DNA of 64,000 nucleotides, from the NCBI RefSeq assembly GCF_001543175.1, contig NZ_CP014161.1:1054001-1118000 (forward strand), read 5' to 3'. Below the pieces are notes generated by a model. The model had not been told where the DNA came from, made no database searches, and saw only the letters and a program-made list of their open reading frames with translations. The translations under genes were made by a program, and so were the position numbers. Shown here piece after piece: positions 1 to 10,726 of the stretch. Position 1 is the first letter of the stretch; each line of letters starts with the position of its first letter. This DNA is from Aerococcus urinae (lineage in GTDB: Bacteria; Bacillota; Bacilli; Lactobacillales; Aerococcaceae).

Positions 1-300
1 ATCAGGAAGCTCTTGAAATTTAACCCGTTTACCAATGCTTACCGTATCCTTACCCAAGGCATCAGGGTCAACAATTTCAGCATAACGGATCATATTTTCG
101 ATTTTAGCAATTTGACTTTCCAAAATGGATTGTTCATTTTTAGCGGATTCATATTCTGAATTTTCTGATAAGTCCCCAAATGAACGCGCAACCTTGATTC
201 GGCTAATCACTTCAGGGCGCTTATTTAATTTTAAATCTTCTAATTCCGCTTCTAAACGTTCCTTACCTTCTACGGTCATTGGGAAAGTTTGTTCTGACAT
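1..300 (-). CDS. greA: Transcription elongation factor GreA (3' part beyond window)
   Basis: Reading the minus strand from the ATG at 300 gives [20 protein letters not shown] followed by a heptad-rich region and [18 protein letters not shown], the hallmark of the GreA N-terminal coiled coil. GreA binds in the RNA polymerase secondary channel and stimulates cleavage of backtracked transcripts. Only about 100 residues are inside the window; the C-terminal FKBP-like domain lies beyond position 1. A good SD (TAGGAGAA) precedes the ATG. It follows mltG on the same strand, the usual Firmicutes order, with its own promoter-like sequence between the two genes. Confidence 0.95.
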   Translation of the reverse strand, partial: MSEQTFPMTVEGKERLEAELEDLKLNKRPEVISRIKVARSFGDLSENSEYESAKNEQSILESQIAKIENMIRYAEIVDPDALGKDTVSIGKRVKFQELPD

Positions 301-338
301 CTAACATTCTCCTAACACATACGATTAAAATATACAAA

Positions 339-367
339 ATAATACCATATTACTAACTTTTTAGCAA
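339..367 (-). promoter_or_regulatory. Candidate greA promoter
   Basis: On the minus strand a -35 like TTGCTA (362-367) is 17 bp from an extended -10, TGG-TATTAT (-10 at 339-344), about 35 bp upstream of the greA start. Seen in sequence; activity is inferred. Confidence 0.5.
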
Positions 368-382
368 TGTAAATATGGCTTT

Positions 383-1525
383 TTATTGTTCTTGAAGCTT
401 GGCATCTTCTGGACTAACGTATTCTTGAACTAATTGATCATGTTCTTCGTAAGTTTTTGAGAAATAGACCTTCCCAGTGCTTAAATCAGCTACGAAATAC
501 ATATAGTCATTAGGGGTTGGATTTAAAGCTGCTTGAATAGCACTCTCACTTGGATTATTAAAGGGACCAGGTCCTAAACCAGTATTTTGGTAGAGATTAT
601 AGGGAGAATCAATCATAGTATCCTCGATAGTCACATAGGTAGAATGCTCATTATGGGCGTAGTTCAGGGTAATATCCGATTGTAGGGGCATATTCTCGGC
701 TAGACGGTTATAAAAGACTCCTGATACCATCTTACGATCTTCGTCAGTGGAAGCTTCTTTCTCAATAATTGAAGCTAGAGTTAAAATTTCATGCCAAGAA
801 AGACTCTGTTGTTTTAAGGCATCACTATACTTTTGTCGGATAGTCTCACTAGCTGCCAGCATTTTATCAACAAAGCTTTCTACGGTATCGGATTGAGTTA
901 ATTCATAGGTGGCCGGGAAAAGGTAACCTTCCAAGGGATAGCGTAATTGGTCATTATTCACCACAGCTTTGAGTAATTCGGGATATTTGGCCGCTTCTTC
1001 AGCCAATAAGTCCTCTGAGTTAATCCGCTTCAAGGCTTCTTCCTGCGTGATTCCAAAATAATCTGCCATCACTTGAGCAATTTCTTCAACATTCATGCCC
1101 TCTTTGACTAAGACCGCTTGGGTAGCCGGACCTTGGGCATGTGAGAGTTGATTCATGACTTCACCAAAGCCAGACGAGGTTTTCAATTGATAGGTTCCTG
1201 CCTGAATTGGATCATGATTGGATAGGCGGAGGTAGATCTTAAAGAGATTTTCATTAAAAATGACATCATTTTCGTTAAGAATATGGGCTATTTGACTAGT
1301 ACTTGCTCCCTGAGGAATGGTCACCTGAGTTTCTTTTTCCTCTCCAAAGCCACCAGTTGCTACTAGGGTTCCCATTAGTAGAGCAAAGACAATACAGATA
1401 AGGAGCAAAGTAATAATAATCCAGCGGATAATCCGATTAGCCTGAACATTTTCTTGTTTTTCTAAAGCATTGACCCTAGCCTGGTCTCGCTTTACTCTTT
1501 TTTTCTTTTCTTCATCATTAAACAT
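383..1525 (-). CDS. mltG: Endolytic murein transglycosylase MltG (YceG family)
   Basis: A 380-residue membrane-anchored protein. A charged cytoplasmic N-terminus (residues 1-30) is followed by one transmembrane helix (about 31-56) and an extracellular YceG domain. The segment LASIIEKEAS near residue 255 holds the glutamate that corresponds to the catalytic residue of the family. MltG cleaves nascent glycan strands and helps set glycan chain length at sites of peripheral peptidoglycan synthesis. The start ATG has GAGGAAG upstream. It lies between the alaS-ireB-ruvX-DUF1292 block and greA, the conserved Firmicutes order, but is separated from the block by two terminators and has its own promoter. 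Confidence 0.95.
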   Translation of the reverse strand: MFNDEEKKKRVKRDQARVNALEKQENVQANRIIRWIIITLLLICIVFALLMGTLVATGGFGEEKETQVTIPQGASTSQIAHILNENDVIFNENLFKIYLRLSNHDPIQAGTYQLKTSSGFGEVMNQLSHAQGPATQAVLVKEGMNVEEIAQVMADYFGITQEEALKRINSEDLLAEEAAKYPELLKAVVNNDQLRYPLEGYLFPATYELTQSDTVESFVDKMLAASETIRQKYSDALKQQSLSWHEILTLASIIEKEASTDEDRKMVSGVFYNRLAENMPLQSDITLNYAHNEHSTYVTIEDTMIDSPYNLYQNTGLGPGPFNNPSESAIQAALNPTPNDYMYFVADLSTGKVYFSKTYEEHDQLVQEYVSPEDAKLQEQ

Positions 1526-1583
1526 CGTGCTTCCTCATTTCATAATAAAAAGACTCTGCTTTGAACAAAATAAGCTATTATGC

Positions 1584-1612
1584 ATTTTACTGATAAAGAT
1601 GCTATTTGTAAA
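1584..1612 (-). promoter_or_regulatory. Promoter of mltG
   Basis: Minus strand: -35 TTTACA (1607-1612), 17-bp spacer, -10 TAAAAT (1584-1589). Each box has one mismatch to consensus. It lies downstream of the terminators that close the alaS block, so mltG-greA can be transcribed independently. Confidence 0.65.
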
Positions 1613-1663
1613 CTTAGAGCCAAAAATTTAACCAGAATGAAACATTTATCCTATCATCACATA

Positions 1664-1691
1664 AAAAGAGGCGGTGACCAAAGTCACAGCC
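1664..1691 (-). terminator. Second of two tandem terminators after the DUF1292 gene
   Basis: Stem GGC-x-GTGAC / GTCAC-x-GCC with loop CAAA (1670-1691), followed on the minus strand by a run of five T. It lies about 25 bp beyond the first hairpin. Confidence 0.65.
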
Positions 1692-1710
1692 CCGTATGTC
1701 AACTGCCATT

Positions 1711-1750
1711 AATAATAAAAGAGAATATGACCTCATATCATATTCTCTTT
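1711..1750 (-). terminator. Terminator after the alaS-ireB-ruvX-DUF1292 operon
   Basis: A perfect 13-bp stem (1718-1730 with 1738-1750) and a 7-nt loop, followed on the minus strand by TTTTATTATT. It starts 8 bp after the DUF1292 stop codon. Confidence 0.8.
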
Positions 1751-1757
1751 ACCTGGC

Positions 1758-2039
1758 TTATTGATTTAAGTTTGGGTCTTGAACGAAAGTGTTAAACACT
1801 TCCTCTACCATATCCCATTCTTCTTCACTTTCAATTGGCAATAAGCTACCTTCTCCGTCTTCGCCCTCTTCATAGGCATAGGCTTCGATGTTTAATTCTT
1901 CACCTTCCTCTTCAGCTGGGTATACTAAGACGTAAGATTTATTCAAATCTTTCGAGTCGAAACTAAAGAGAATTTTATACAAACGCTCATTACCTTCTTC
2001 ATCATATAAAGTAATTAAATTATCTAAATCTTCAGCCAT
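1758..2039 (-). CDS. DUF1292 domain protein (UPF0473 family)
   Basis: A 93-residue, strongly acidic protein of the DUF1292 family (known as YrzB in Bacillus). The function is unknown. It typically sits directly after ruvX, as here. The start MAEDLDNL at 2039 is chosen because AAGGAG lies six bases upstream of it; an ATG 15 bases earlier contains that SD and would leave it without one. The core [17 protein letters not shown] matches the family pattern. The gene begins 17 bp after the ruvX stop and is the last gene of the operon. Confidence 0.9.
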   Translation of the reverse strand: MAEDLDNLITLYDEEGNERLYKILFSFDSKDLNKSYVLVYPAEEEGEELNIEAYAYEEGEDGEGSLLPIESEEEWDMVEEVFNTFVQDPNLNQ

Positions 2040-2055
2040 ACAATGCTCCTTCATA

Positions 2056-2478
2056 CTAATGTGAATGACTATCTAAATAGTTCTGTAAAATGAGAACAGC
2101 AGCTAACTTATCGATTACCTTTTTACGTTTCTTTCGGCTCACATCTGCCGCCTCAATCAGAAAGCGTTCCGATTGCTGGGTAGTTAAGCGTTCATCCTGA
2201 TAAAAAACTGGTAAGTCGAATAATTCAATAGCCATATCGCCATAGTGACGCGATGCTTCAGCTCGGGGGCCTTCTGTGTTATTCATATTTTTAGGCAATC
2301 CAATAACGATCTTTTCCACTTGATAATCTTCAATTAATTGCCTTAAGCGTGAAAACCCGAATTCCCCTGCCTCTTCGTCAATTTTAATGGTTTCGATTCC
2401 TTGGGCAGTCCAGCCAAAAGGGTCACTTATGGCTACGCCAACCGTTTTAGAACCCACATCCAAACCCATAATACGCAT
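2056..2478 (-). CDS. ruvX: RuvX/YqgF, Holliday junction resolvase-like RNase H fold protein
   Basis: A 140-residue YqgF-family protein. The N-terminal [20 protein letters not shown] carries the first RNase H-fold aspartate, the middle [17 protein letters not shown] is the second family signature, and FYQDERLTT the third. The family has been linked to Holliday junction cleavage and to pre-16S rRNA 5'-end processing; the latter is the better supported role in E. coli. It begins two bases after the ireB stop, which points to translational coupling. Confidence 0.95.
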   Translation of the reverse strand: MRIMGLDVGSKTVGVAISDPFGWTAQGIETIKIDEEAGEFGFSRLRQLIEDYQVEKIVIGLPKNMNNTEGPRAEASRHYGDMAIELFDLPVFYQDERLTTQQSERFLIEAADVSRKKRKKVIDKLAAVLILQNYLDSHSH

Positions 2479-2480
2479 GC

Positions 2481-2744
2481 TTATTCTCGACCACTTTGCT
2501 TCATATAGCTTTTAACAAGTTCTTCTAATAACTCATCGCGTTCATGGTAACGAATAAGATTTCTAGCTTGATTGTGACGTGGGATATACGCAGGATCGCC
2601 AGATAATAAATATCCTACAATTTGATTGATTGGATTATAGCCCTTGCTTACTAGGGCGTCGTAAACTATTTCAAGTGTCTCTTTTACATCTTTTTCTTTA
2701 CTTTCATCGAAGCGAAAGAGTACTGTTTCATCTTTTCCACTCAT
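2481..2744 (-). CDS. ireB: IreB family regulatory phosphoprotein (UPF0297)
   Basis: An 87-residue protein of the UPF0297/IreB family. In Enterococcus faecalis IreB is a target of the Ser/Thr kinase IreK and negatively affects intrinsic cephalosporin resistance through N-terminal threonines. Here the N-terminus [13 protein letters not shown] carries Thr7 in the corresponding region. The conserved core [19 protein letters not shown] is present. An excellent SD (GGAGGTG) precedes the ATG. It sits between alaS and ruvX, the standard position. Confidence 0.95.
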   Translation of the reverse strand: MSGKDETVLFRFDESKEKDVKETLEIVYDALVSKGYNPINQIVGYLLSGDPAYIPRHNQARNLIRYHERDELLEELVKSYMKQSGRE

Positions 2745-2806
2745 TTAGACACCTCCACATCATTTTGAATCTATTGTAACGAAAAATCTAGCGACTAACA
2801 AGCACT

Positions 2807-5458
2807 TTATTTATTCAGAACTTCCTCTAAAGCCTTAAGCGCATCAGGAATACCGGCTGGGTTCTTACCACCTGCTTGGGCAAGTTCAGGACGACCGCCC
2901 CCGCCACCATTAATATATGGAGCAAGTTCCTTAATGATGTCACCAGCTTTTAAGCCTTTTTTAACCTTGTCAGCTGAAACAGCAACTAACATGTTGGCTT
3001 TATCTCCGTTAGCTGTAGCGAGAACGAGGACATCTGAATAGTTATTTTGTTTCCATTCATCACTAATTGCCCGCAAATCATCCATGGTTTTATGGTCAAG
3101 TTCTTCAGCAATGTAGCGTATCCCGTTGCTTTCTTTAACGGCATCAAATATTTGACTAGCAGCCATTTGGTTAGCCTTAGCATGGAGAGATTCTACTTCA
3201 GATTCTAGGCTCTTACGCTCACCTTCCAATTGTTGGAGACGGTGTGGGACATCTTCCGCTTTTTTAACCTTCAAATCATCGCGAACTTGGTTTAAGAGAC
3301 CTAACTTAGCTTCATAGTATTCATAAGCAGCTTTTGAAGTCAATGCTTCAATCCGACGTACTCCAGACCCGATTCCTGATTCGGAAATAATCTTAAAGAG
3401 GCCAATTAATCCGGTATTCTTAACGTGGGTCCCACCACAAAGTTCCATGGACCAGTCATCAATATTAATTACACGAATTTCATCATGTAATTTAAGGTAT
3501 TTTTCGCCGAAGAGCGCAATAGCCCCATGTTCTTTAACAGCCTTAACCGTGGTAAAGATGGTTTCAACCGGGATTTGTTCCCAAATTTTTTCATTAACTC
3601 GTCTTTCAACTTCTTCAAGTTGGTCTGAACTCACTTGTCCAAAATAAGTGAAGTCAAAACGGAGATAATGTTCATCAAGTAAGGACCCCGCTTGGTTAAC
3701 TTGTTCACCTAAGACATCTTTTAAGACCCGGTGTAACAAGTGAGTAGCGGTGTGATTATTACGGATTAAGCGACGACGAGCGCTGTCCACTTCTAGGCGA
3801 ACTGCTTGGCCCACACTAATCGGTTGAACGGTGTCAATATAATGTAAGTTTTGGTCATTAGGAGCGTGTTTAGTATCACGAATATAACCTAATAATTCGC
3901 CATCTAAATTGTAAAGCTTACCTGAGTCACCAACTTGCCCACCACGTTCACCGTAGAATGGGGTTCTTTCAGCAATGAAATAGGCCTTACTATTAGCTGG
4001 TGCTTCCTGGCTAATTTCATCTTGGTAAACAATGGCATTGATCTTACTTTCAGTAACATCTTCTTCATAACCGGTAAAGTGAGAAGGCACATCAATTTCA
4101 CCAAGCACTGTTGATTGAACTGCTAGGCCACCTTGGTCTTTTCTAGCCGCCCGTGCCCGTTCCTTTTGTTCTTCCATGGCCTGATTAAAGCCATCAATAT
4201 CAACAGAAAAACCTGTTTCAGCCAGGTATTCCTCAGTTAGTTCTAATGGAAAACCATAAGTATCGTATAATTTGAAGGCTGATTGGCCGTCAAGTGAATT
4301 TTTACCAGACTCTTCTAGTTCAGCGATTTTATTTTTAATAATGTTTTCACCATCAGCGATGGTTTCTTGGAAACGTTTTTCCTCACGATCAACAACTTCT
4401 TGAATAATGGCTTCTTTTTCTTTTAGTTCTGGATAGTGCTTTTCCATCTTGTCAGCCACAATTGGAACTAATTTAGCCAAGAAGCTTCCTTGGATGCCTA
4501 GACGACGGCCGTACATGACACTACGACGGATTAAGCGACGTAAAATGTAACCCCGACCTTCATTGGATGGTAAGGCATTATCCCCCACAGCAAAGCTAAC
4601 GGCGCGAATATGGTCAGCAATAACCTTCATGGCTGTATCAGTTTCCTTACTTTCGCCATATTTTTTACCGTCAGACAGTTTTTCGACTTCTTTAATCAGT
4701 GGGAATAAGAGGTCGGTTTCAAAGTTTGTTGGAGTTTCTTGTAAAACTGAGGCAATCCGTTCCAATCCCATACCGGTATCCACGTTATGTTGTTTTAATT
4801 TTTCATAGCTGCCATCAGGCATGTGGTTAAATTCAGAGAAAACAATGTTCCAAATTTCTAAATAGCGTTCATTCTCTCCACCAGGAAACATTTCAGGATC
4901 ATCATCGTCAAGATCTTGATAAGCTTTCCCCCGGTCAAAGAAAATTTCCGTATCTGGGCCACACGGACCGGCACCTAGATCCCAAAAGTTATCTTCTAAA
5001 GAAACAAAGTGATCTTCTGATAAACCAGTCACCTTTTGCCATAATCCATGGGAGACATCGTCATCAGGGTAGTAGGTCATATAGAGTAGCTCAGGATCCA
5101 GTCCTAGCCATTTTTCATCAGTTAAGAATTCCCAAGCCCAAGGAATAACTTCTTCCTTAAAGTAATCCCCTACTGACCAGTTACCGAGCATTTCAAAGAA
5201 GGTTTGGTGGCGAGCGGTAACTCCAACATTTTCAATATCGTTAGTCCGAATACATTTTTGAGCATTAGCAATTCTTGGATTTTCCGGCACTTCTGACCCA
5301 TCTAAGTAATGTTTTAGGGCAGCAACCCCAGAGTTCATCCAAAGTAAAGTAGGATCGTTGTCTGGAACTAAGGAAGCACTAGGGTAGATATCATGTCCCT
5401 TGCCCTTCCAAAAATCCATCCACATTTGGCGTATCTCTTCACCCGTTAATTTCTTCAT
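2807..5458 (-). CDS. alaS: Alanyl-tRNA synthetase
   Basis: A full-length 883-residue class II aminoacyl-tRNA synthetase that charges tRNA-Ala. The N-terminal catalytic domain begins IRQMWMDFWKGKGHDIYPSA; the editing domain has the zinc motif HTATHLLH (about residue 571) and CGGTH (about 674); the C-Ala domain ends with the glycine-rich GGGGGRPELAQAGG near the C-terminus. AGGAGG lies upstream of the ATG. Transcription is controlled by the T-box leader immediately upstream. It is the first gene of the operon continuing to ireB and ruvX. Confidence 0.99.
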   Translation of the reverse strand: MKKLTGEEIRQMWMDFWKGKGHDIYPSASLVPDNDPTLLWMNSGVAALKHYLDGSEVPENPRIANAQKCIRTNDIENVGVTARHQTFFEMLGNWSVGDYFKEEVIPWAWEFLTDEKWLGLDPELLYMTYYPDDDVSHGLWQKVTGLSEDHFVSLEDNFWDLGAGPCGPDTEIFFDRGKAYQDLDDDDPEMFPGGENERYLEIWNIVFSEFNHMPDGSYEKLKQHNVDTGMGLERIASVLQETPTNFETDLLFPLIKEVEKLSDGKKYGESKETDTAMKVIADHIRAVSFAVGDNALPSNEGRGYILRRLIRRSVMYGRRLGIQGSFLAKLVPIVADKMEKHYPELKEKEAIIQEVVDREEKRFQETIADGENIIKNKIAELEESGKNSLDGQSAFKLYDTYGFPLELTEEYLAETGFSVDIDGFNQAMEEQKERARAARKDQGGLAVQSTVLGEIDVPSHFTGYEEDVTESKINAIVYQDEISQEAPANSKAYFIAERTPFYGERGGQVGDSGKLYNLDGELLGYIRDTKHAPNDQNLHYIDTVQPISVGQAVRLEVDSARRRLIRNNHTATHLLHRVLKDVLGEQVNQAGSLLDEHYLRFDFTYFGQVSSDQLEEVERRVNEKIWEQIPVETIFTTVKAVKEHGAIALFGEKYLKLHDEIRVINIDDWSMELCGGTHVKNTGLIGLFKIISESGIGSGVRRIEALTSKAAYEYYEAKLGLLNQVRDDLKVKKAEDVPHRLQQLEGERKSLESEVESLHAKANQMAASQIFDAVKESNGIRYIAEELDHKTMDDLRAISDEWKQNNYSDVLVLATANGDKANMLVAVSADKVKKGLKAGDIIKELAPYINGGGGGRPELAQAGGKNPAGIPDALKALEEVLNK

Positions 5459-5480
5459 AATGTGTTAAAACCTCCTATAA

Positions 5481-5705
5481 AATAAAAAAGCACCTTGATG
5501 TTATTAGATGAGGGCGCCGTAGCACGGTACCACCTCATTTATAACATCAACGTGCGATATTATGTCTTCATTAAATACTGGATAACGCGAGTAGCGGCAA
5601 ATTTTCATTTGCATTGTCAAAAGGGAGCATTCCTATTGATGAGTGCTTTCACCACAAATACACTCTCTCTATTAGCTGAATAGAAACATGGCCTTTTCAA
5701 AAATT
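5481..5705 (-). promoter_or_regulatory. T-box leader (tRNA-Ala sensing) upstream of alaS
   Basis: On the minus strand the T-box core GGTGGTACCGTGCTACGG lies near 5517-5534. The competing terminator pairs 5491-5504 with 5541-5554 and is followed by a six-T run at 5484-5489, just before the alaS SD. T-boxes bind uncharged cognate tRNA and switch to the antiterminator. A GCT (Ala) triplet followed by A at 5593-5595, in the 3' side of the upstream stem region, is the most likely specifier codon; that choice is inference from position and the downstream gene. Confidence 0.9.
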
Positions 5706-5716
5706 TAAGCGAATTT

Positions 5717-5746
5717 ATTATACGCTTTTTAAATTTCATTTGTCAA
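5717..5746 (-). promoter_or_regulatory. Promoter of the alaS operon
   Basis: Perfect consensus boxes on the minus strand: -35 TTGACA (5741-5746), 18-bp spacer, -10 TATAAT (5717-5722). It would start a transcript near 5710, just ahead of the T-box leader. Confidence 0.85.
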
Positions 5747-5775
5747 CTAATAATGATTCCTAGCGAATAAGAAAA

Positions 5776-6594
5776 CTAGTCTACATAAGAAGTTTCTTTA
5801 TCTCCTAACCAAGAATAAACATAACCAATGACAAAGCCACCACCAACAAGGTTACCTAGGAAGGTAAAGACAAAGTTCTTAAGCACATTAGCCAGGGTCA
5901 TCCCGTCAACAGGGCCTCCATTGGAGAAGAAAGCTAATGGGAAGGAAACAAAGTTAGCAATCACGTGTTCGTAACCTAAGAAGGCAAAAATAAAAATAAT
6001 AAAGATAATCGCATAAACCCGGCCATCAGCGTTGACCATCCGATTGCTAGCAACCACGGCACTATTAACGATAATATTAGCTAAAATCCCCTCAATAAAA
6101 ATTGTAAGCGCGGATTTAACAAATTTTCCTGAAACTGCTGTAAATAAATAATGATCAGCAGGTAAATCCTGGAAAATCGTGGTTCTTGAGAAAATATAGG
6201 CACAAACAAGACCACCGATAAAATTAAATAAAACACAAACCATTAAAATCGTAAAAGCCTTTTGCCAGCTGATATATTTTTTTCGTGCTCCAACTACCAA
6301 AAAGTTCATATTAGCAGTCGCTAATTCACCATTCATATAAATAATAAGTACCAATGACCAGGCAAAAAAGAAGGCAAAAGTAAATTTACCTAAGCCTGGC
6401 GCTACTAAGTTTGCTTGTTGGGCGGTCATCATAGCGATTGCTGTCCCAAAAGTTAAGAATAAAGTGGCGTATACACTCCTTAGCGCGTATCTCCAAAAAC
6501 TTTTATCAAAAAGTTCTGTCTTCTTCTCCACATTATCAAAAGTTAAAGGGCCTAGAATTCCTTTCTCAGGGCGCTTGCCATTAATATAAGCCAT
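5776..6594 (-). CDS. Formate/nitrite transporter family channel
   Basis: A 272-residue integral membrane protein with about six hydrophobic helices, of the FNT family. This family forms pentameric channels for small monovalent anions such as formate, nitrite, hydrosulfide, acetate or lactate. The substrate cannot be told from sequence alone; in a lactic fermenter formate or lactate are the plausible candidates. The start ATG has AGAAAGGAC upstream. It stands alone between the alaS operon and recD2. Confidence 0.85.
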   Translation of the reverse strand: MAYINGKRPEKGILGPLTFDNVEKKTELFDKSFWRYALRSVYATLFLTFGTAIAMMTAQQANLVAPGLGKFTFAFFFAWSLVLIIYMNGELATANMNFLVVGARKKYISWQKAFTILMVCVLFNFIGGLVCAYIFSRTTIFQDLPADHYLFTAVSGKFVKSALTIFIEGILANIIVNSAVVASNRMVNADGRVYAIIFIIFIFAFLGYEHVIANFVSFPLAFFSNGGPVDGMTLANVLKNFVFTFLGNLVGGGFVIGYVYSWLGDKETSYVD

Positions 6595-6656
6595 TGCCGT
6601 CAGTCCTTTCTAAATGAGCTAAATTTCTAGCCTAACTAAATAAATCCAATACTCAC

Positions 6657-6685
6657 ATTTTATCGATATTTTAAGAAATAAACAA
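6657..6685 (-). promoter_or_regulatory. Candidate promoter of the FNT gene
   Basis: Minus strand: -35 TTGTTT (6680-6685), 17-bp spacer, -10 TAAAAT (6657-6662), about 60 bp upstream of the start codon. The -35 is weak. Confidence 0.45.
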
Positions 6686-6830
6686 GATTTTTGCAATATT
6701 TGAATAAATTTATTAGTATTTATAAACTCAGGTCCAGCAAATTTAGCCTCTATCTGCTTTAACTAGGCTTTTTTGAGTACTTTTTGCACCTGGTCAGTAA
6801 TGAAGAAAAATAAACGGCTGATTTCATTGC

Positions 6831-9296
6831 TTAAAAATCATAAGGACTGATGCCATCCATACCAATTAAAGGATCAATCTGACCACTTTCAAGTAAGGCA
6901 GAGGTTAACCAATCGACTTTTACATCAATTTCTGAGTTACCCAGCTTATCTTGCTGGTCTTCTGACTCGTCTTCTTGGGTCAGAGTGCTTTGATCCTGAC
7001 TAAGGCTCTCTTCACTTGAAGGCGAGGATAGTTTAGGCAGTAATTCATCTTCTTCAAGTAAGGCGCGATAAAGATTAGTATGTCGTTGACTGGCCTGGGT
7101 TTGAATAGCAGATTGAAAGGCTTGGACTTCCCCACAGAGAATTAAGGATTGCTTAGCTCTGGTGATCGCTGTATAGAGCAAATTGCGTTGCAGCATGCGT
7201 TGGTATTGGCTGATTAAGGGGAGGATAACGATAGGAAATTCGCTTCCCTGTGATTTATGAATTGAGACGCAATACGCCAGGGTTAATTGGTTAAAATCTT
7301 GCCGACTATAGGTGACCTCATTGCCGTCGAAATCAACCACTATTTCATCACTTTGGCTGGTCGTTTCCTTGGCATAAAATATCGCTACGATTTCTCCCAT
7401 ATCCCCATTAAAGACATTCATTTCAGCATGATTTTGCAGCTGCAAAACCTTATCGCCTAAGCGGAAGAGACGGTTAAAGTGGCTAAGTTGGCGTTTATTC
7501 CCATCACTATTTGGATTTAAACTTTCCTGCAGTTTCTGGTTAATCTGATCGATTCCAGCCTGACCCTTATACATGGGGGCCAAAACTTGAATATCTTTAA
7601 CATCATAGTCTTTTTCGAGGGCACGTTTGGCAACCGCTGCGATAAAATCAGCTAAGTGGAAATAATCCACCCGAAAAAATGACCGGTCAGCCTTATTTTG
7701 GGTAAGATCGGCAGGCATTTCCCCATTTTTAATATCATGAGCCAATAAGGTGATAGTTGAATTAGCATTTTGACGAAATATTTCGTCGAGCTCACGCCAA
7801 GCGATTGTTTGACTTCTCAAGAGATCAGACAGTACTTGTCCCGGACCAACTGAGGGCAGTTGATCTTTATCCCCCACCAGTATAATTTGCATATCATCAG
7901 GAACCGCTTCTAATAACTGAAAGAATAACCAGGTATCTACCATGGACATTTCATCAATGATCAGTAAGTCCCCTTCAATAGTCTCTTTATCCGAAGTTAT
8001 GATGCTATTTTCATCTTCTTCACCGGTGAGCCCAATTAAACGGTGGATAGTGGTTGCTACTAGGCCAGTAGTCTCACTCATCCGCTTGGCAGCGCGTCCG
8101 GTTGGGGCTGCCAAACGAATAGGGAAGTCACCCGGGTCATAATCCCCTAGGCGGATATTATTTAACCGGCAATAAATATCAATGATTCCTTCTAAAACCG
8201 TGGTTTTTCCCGTACCCGGTCCCCCGGTAAGAATAAATAATTTCTCTTCTAGGGCTTCGGTAATTGCCTTCCTTTGAGCTGGTCCGTATTGAATACCTAA
8301 TTTTGCTTCGCTTTCCTCTATTTCATTAGCCAAATTATCATTCTCATATTTAGGCTGAGTTCGTTCATTCTTGATACGTTTTAAACGTTTAACAATCCCC
8401 TTCTCTGCATAATAGAGACTAGGAAGAAAATAACCCTCTTCAGTCGCAATCACTTCATTAGTATCTACCAAGTCGCTCAAGCTATCAGCCACTTGCTGGA
8501 TGTCAACCATTTGTAGATTCATTTGGCTTTTATTTAATAGATTGAGAACCTGGTGAAATAGTTCTTCCTTCTTAACATAAGTATCCCCATTGCTATAACA
8601 AATTGTTTCTAATGAAAAAGTAATCGCCCCTTGGATGCGTAAAGGCGAGTCATAGGCAAAGTCTAAACGTTGGGCCAGTAAATCAGCCTTTTGAAAACCA
8701 AAACCCTGAATATTTTTAACCAGTGAATAGGGATTTTCTTTAATCAATTCAACCGCTTCATCTTGGTATTTAGCATAGATCTTCCCTGCTAAATGGTTGG
8801 AAAAACCCATCTCCGATAATTGAATGAAGGTATCCTCATTGCCACGATTAGCCTTTACTTTCTCATGTAGCATTTGCTGTTTATTTTTCGTCAGGCCCTT
8901 AACTTCTTTCAAACGTTCGGGTTGATTGACGATTAAGTCAATAGTCTTCTCACCTAAGGTATTGACCACACGTTCAGCCAGTATTTTCCCAATTCCAGGA
9001 AAATCATCACTGGATAAATATTTGATTAATCCATCTTTACTGGTAATTTTTATTCCTTCATAATGGGAGACTTTGAATTGTACTCCGTACTTAGGGTGGT
9101 CAACCAAGTTACCAAAGAATTGATAAGTGGTTCCGTCCTGTATAGTCCCAAAATTTCCCGTCACCACAATATTTTTTTCGGAGTAAAGGGTGTTGGTATC
9201 ATCAACCGTAATCCGCATCACCCGATAATAATTATCTGGATTAGAAAAAAAGGTAGCCTCAACTTCGCCGATGAAATAATCTTCCGTTACTGTCAT
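6831..9296 (-). CDS. recD2: ATP-dependent DNA helicase RecD2
   Basis: A superfamily 1B 5'-3' helicase of the RecD2/YrrC type, about 821 residues, acting in DNA repair without RecBC. The N-terminal OB-like and helix-hairpin-helix region is followed by Walker A GGPGTGKTT (about residue 360), Walker B DEMSM (about 450) and the late motif HKSQGSEFP (about 682). The acidic, Q/E-rich tail after about 760 is variable. The start MTVTEDYF at 9296 is preferred because AGGAGG is nine bases upstream; the ATG at 9317 would be almost leaderless from the promoter seen at 9329. Confidence 0.95.
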   Translation of the reverse strand: MTVTEDYFIGEVEATFFSNPDNYYRVMRITVDDTNTLYSEKNIVVTGNFGTIQDGTTYQFFGNLVDHPKYGVQFKVSHYEGIKITSKDGLIKYLSSDDFPGIGKILAERVVNTLGEKTIDLIVNQPERLKEVKGLTKNKQQMLHEKVKANRGNEDTFIQLSEMGFSNHLAGKIYAKYQDEAVELIKENPYSLVKNIQGFGFQKADLLAQRLDFAYDSPLRIQGAITFSLETICYSNGDTYVKKEELFHQVLNLLNKSQMNLQMVDIQQVADSLSDLVDTNEVIATEEGYFLPSLYYAEKGIVKRLKRIKNERTQPKYENDNLANEIEESEAKLGIQYGPAQRKAITEALEEKLFILTGGPGTGKTTVLEGIIDIYCRLNNIRLGDYDPGDFPIRLAAPTGRAAKRMSETTGLVATTIHRLIGLTGEEDENSIITSDKETIEGDLLIIDEMSMVDTWLFFQLLEAVPDDMQIILVGDKDQLPSVGPGQVLSDLLRSQTIAWRELDEIFRQNANSTITLLAHDIKNGEMPADLTQNKADRSFFRVDYFHLADFIAAVAKRALEKDYDVKDIQVLAPMYKGQAGIDQINQKLQESLNPNSDGNKRQLSHFNRLFRLGDKVLQLQNHAEMNVFNGDMGEIVAIFYAKETTSQSDEIVVDFDGNEVTYSRQDFNQLTLAYCVSIHKSQGSEFPIVILPLISQYQRMLQRNLLYTAITRAKQSLILCGEVQAFQSAIQTQASQRHTNLYRALLEEDELLPKLSSPSSEESLSQDQSTLTQEDESEDQQDKLGNSEIDVKVDWLTSALLESGQIDPLIGMDGISPYDF

Positions 9297-9328
9297 CCCC
9301 TTATCCCTCCTAGTCATAATCTTTGGCT

Positions 9329-9337
9329 ATTATATCA
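9329..9337 (-). promoter_or_regulatory. Extended -10 promoter of recD2
   Basis: Minus strand TGATATAAT: a perfect -10 (9329-9334) with the TG extension. No good -35 is visible. Expected transcription start is near 9322. Confidence 0.6.
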
Positions 9338-9440
9338 CAGAATTTCAGTGGATTTATCCTCCCCCAGTCTGCCTTCTGCTCGCCTTTCTTCTATTAAAAA
9401 ACTAACTATACCATTTTCGTTCTTTCACACCCTTAATAAA

Positions 9441-9517
9441 GAAAAAAGCTGTATCTTAGCTTCTAGCCTCCAAGTTAGATAAGGTCTTCCTGGATAAGCC
9501 AAAAACTAGTTACAGCT
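9441..9517 (-). terminator. Possible terminator after mnmA
   Basis: AGCTGTA (9448-9454) pairs with TACAGCT (9511-9517), enclosing a long loop that can form smaller helices, and is followed on the minus strand by a run of six T. The loop is long for a classical terminator. Confidence 0.35.
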
Positions 9518-9574
9518 GTATCTTGAAATCATCCTAATTTATAGCCTGCTTTTAGAAATGATTCATCTATTTTA

Positions 9575-10726
<1,152 letters not shown>

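Noticed and set aside
1580-1795. 71-codon plus-strand open frame between mltG and the DUF1292 gene
   Set aside because: It runs across the mltG promoter and two terminators and has no SD.
5495-5683. 62-codon plus-strand open frame upstream of alaS
   Set aside because: It is the antisense of the T-box leader.
6744-6774. AGCCT/AGGCT hairpin followed by T on the plus strand
   Set aside because: The stem is only five pairs and no plus-strand gene lies upstream; it is on the wrong strand to terminate recD2.
9063-9482. 139-codon plus-strand open frame over the recD2 5' end
   Set aside because: It lies antisense to recD2 and its promoter, has no SD and a low-complexity, unconvincing product.
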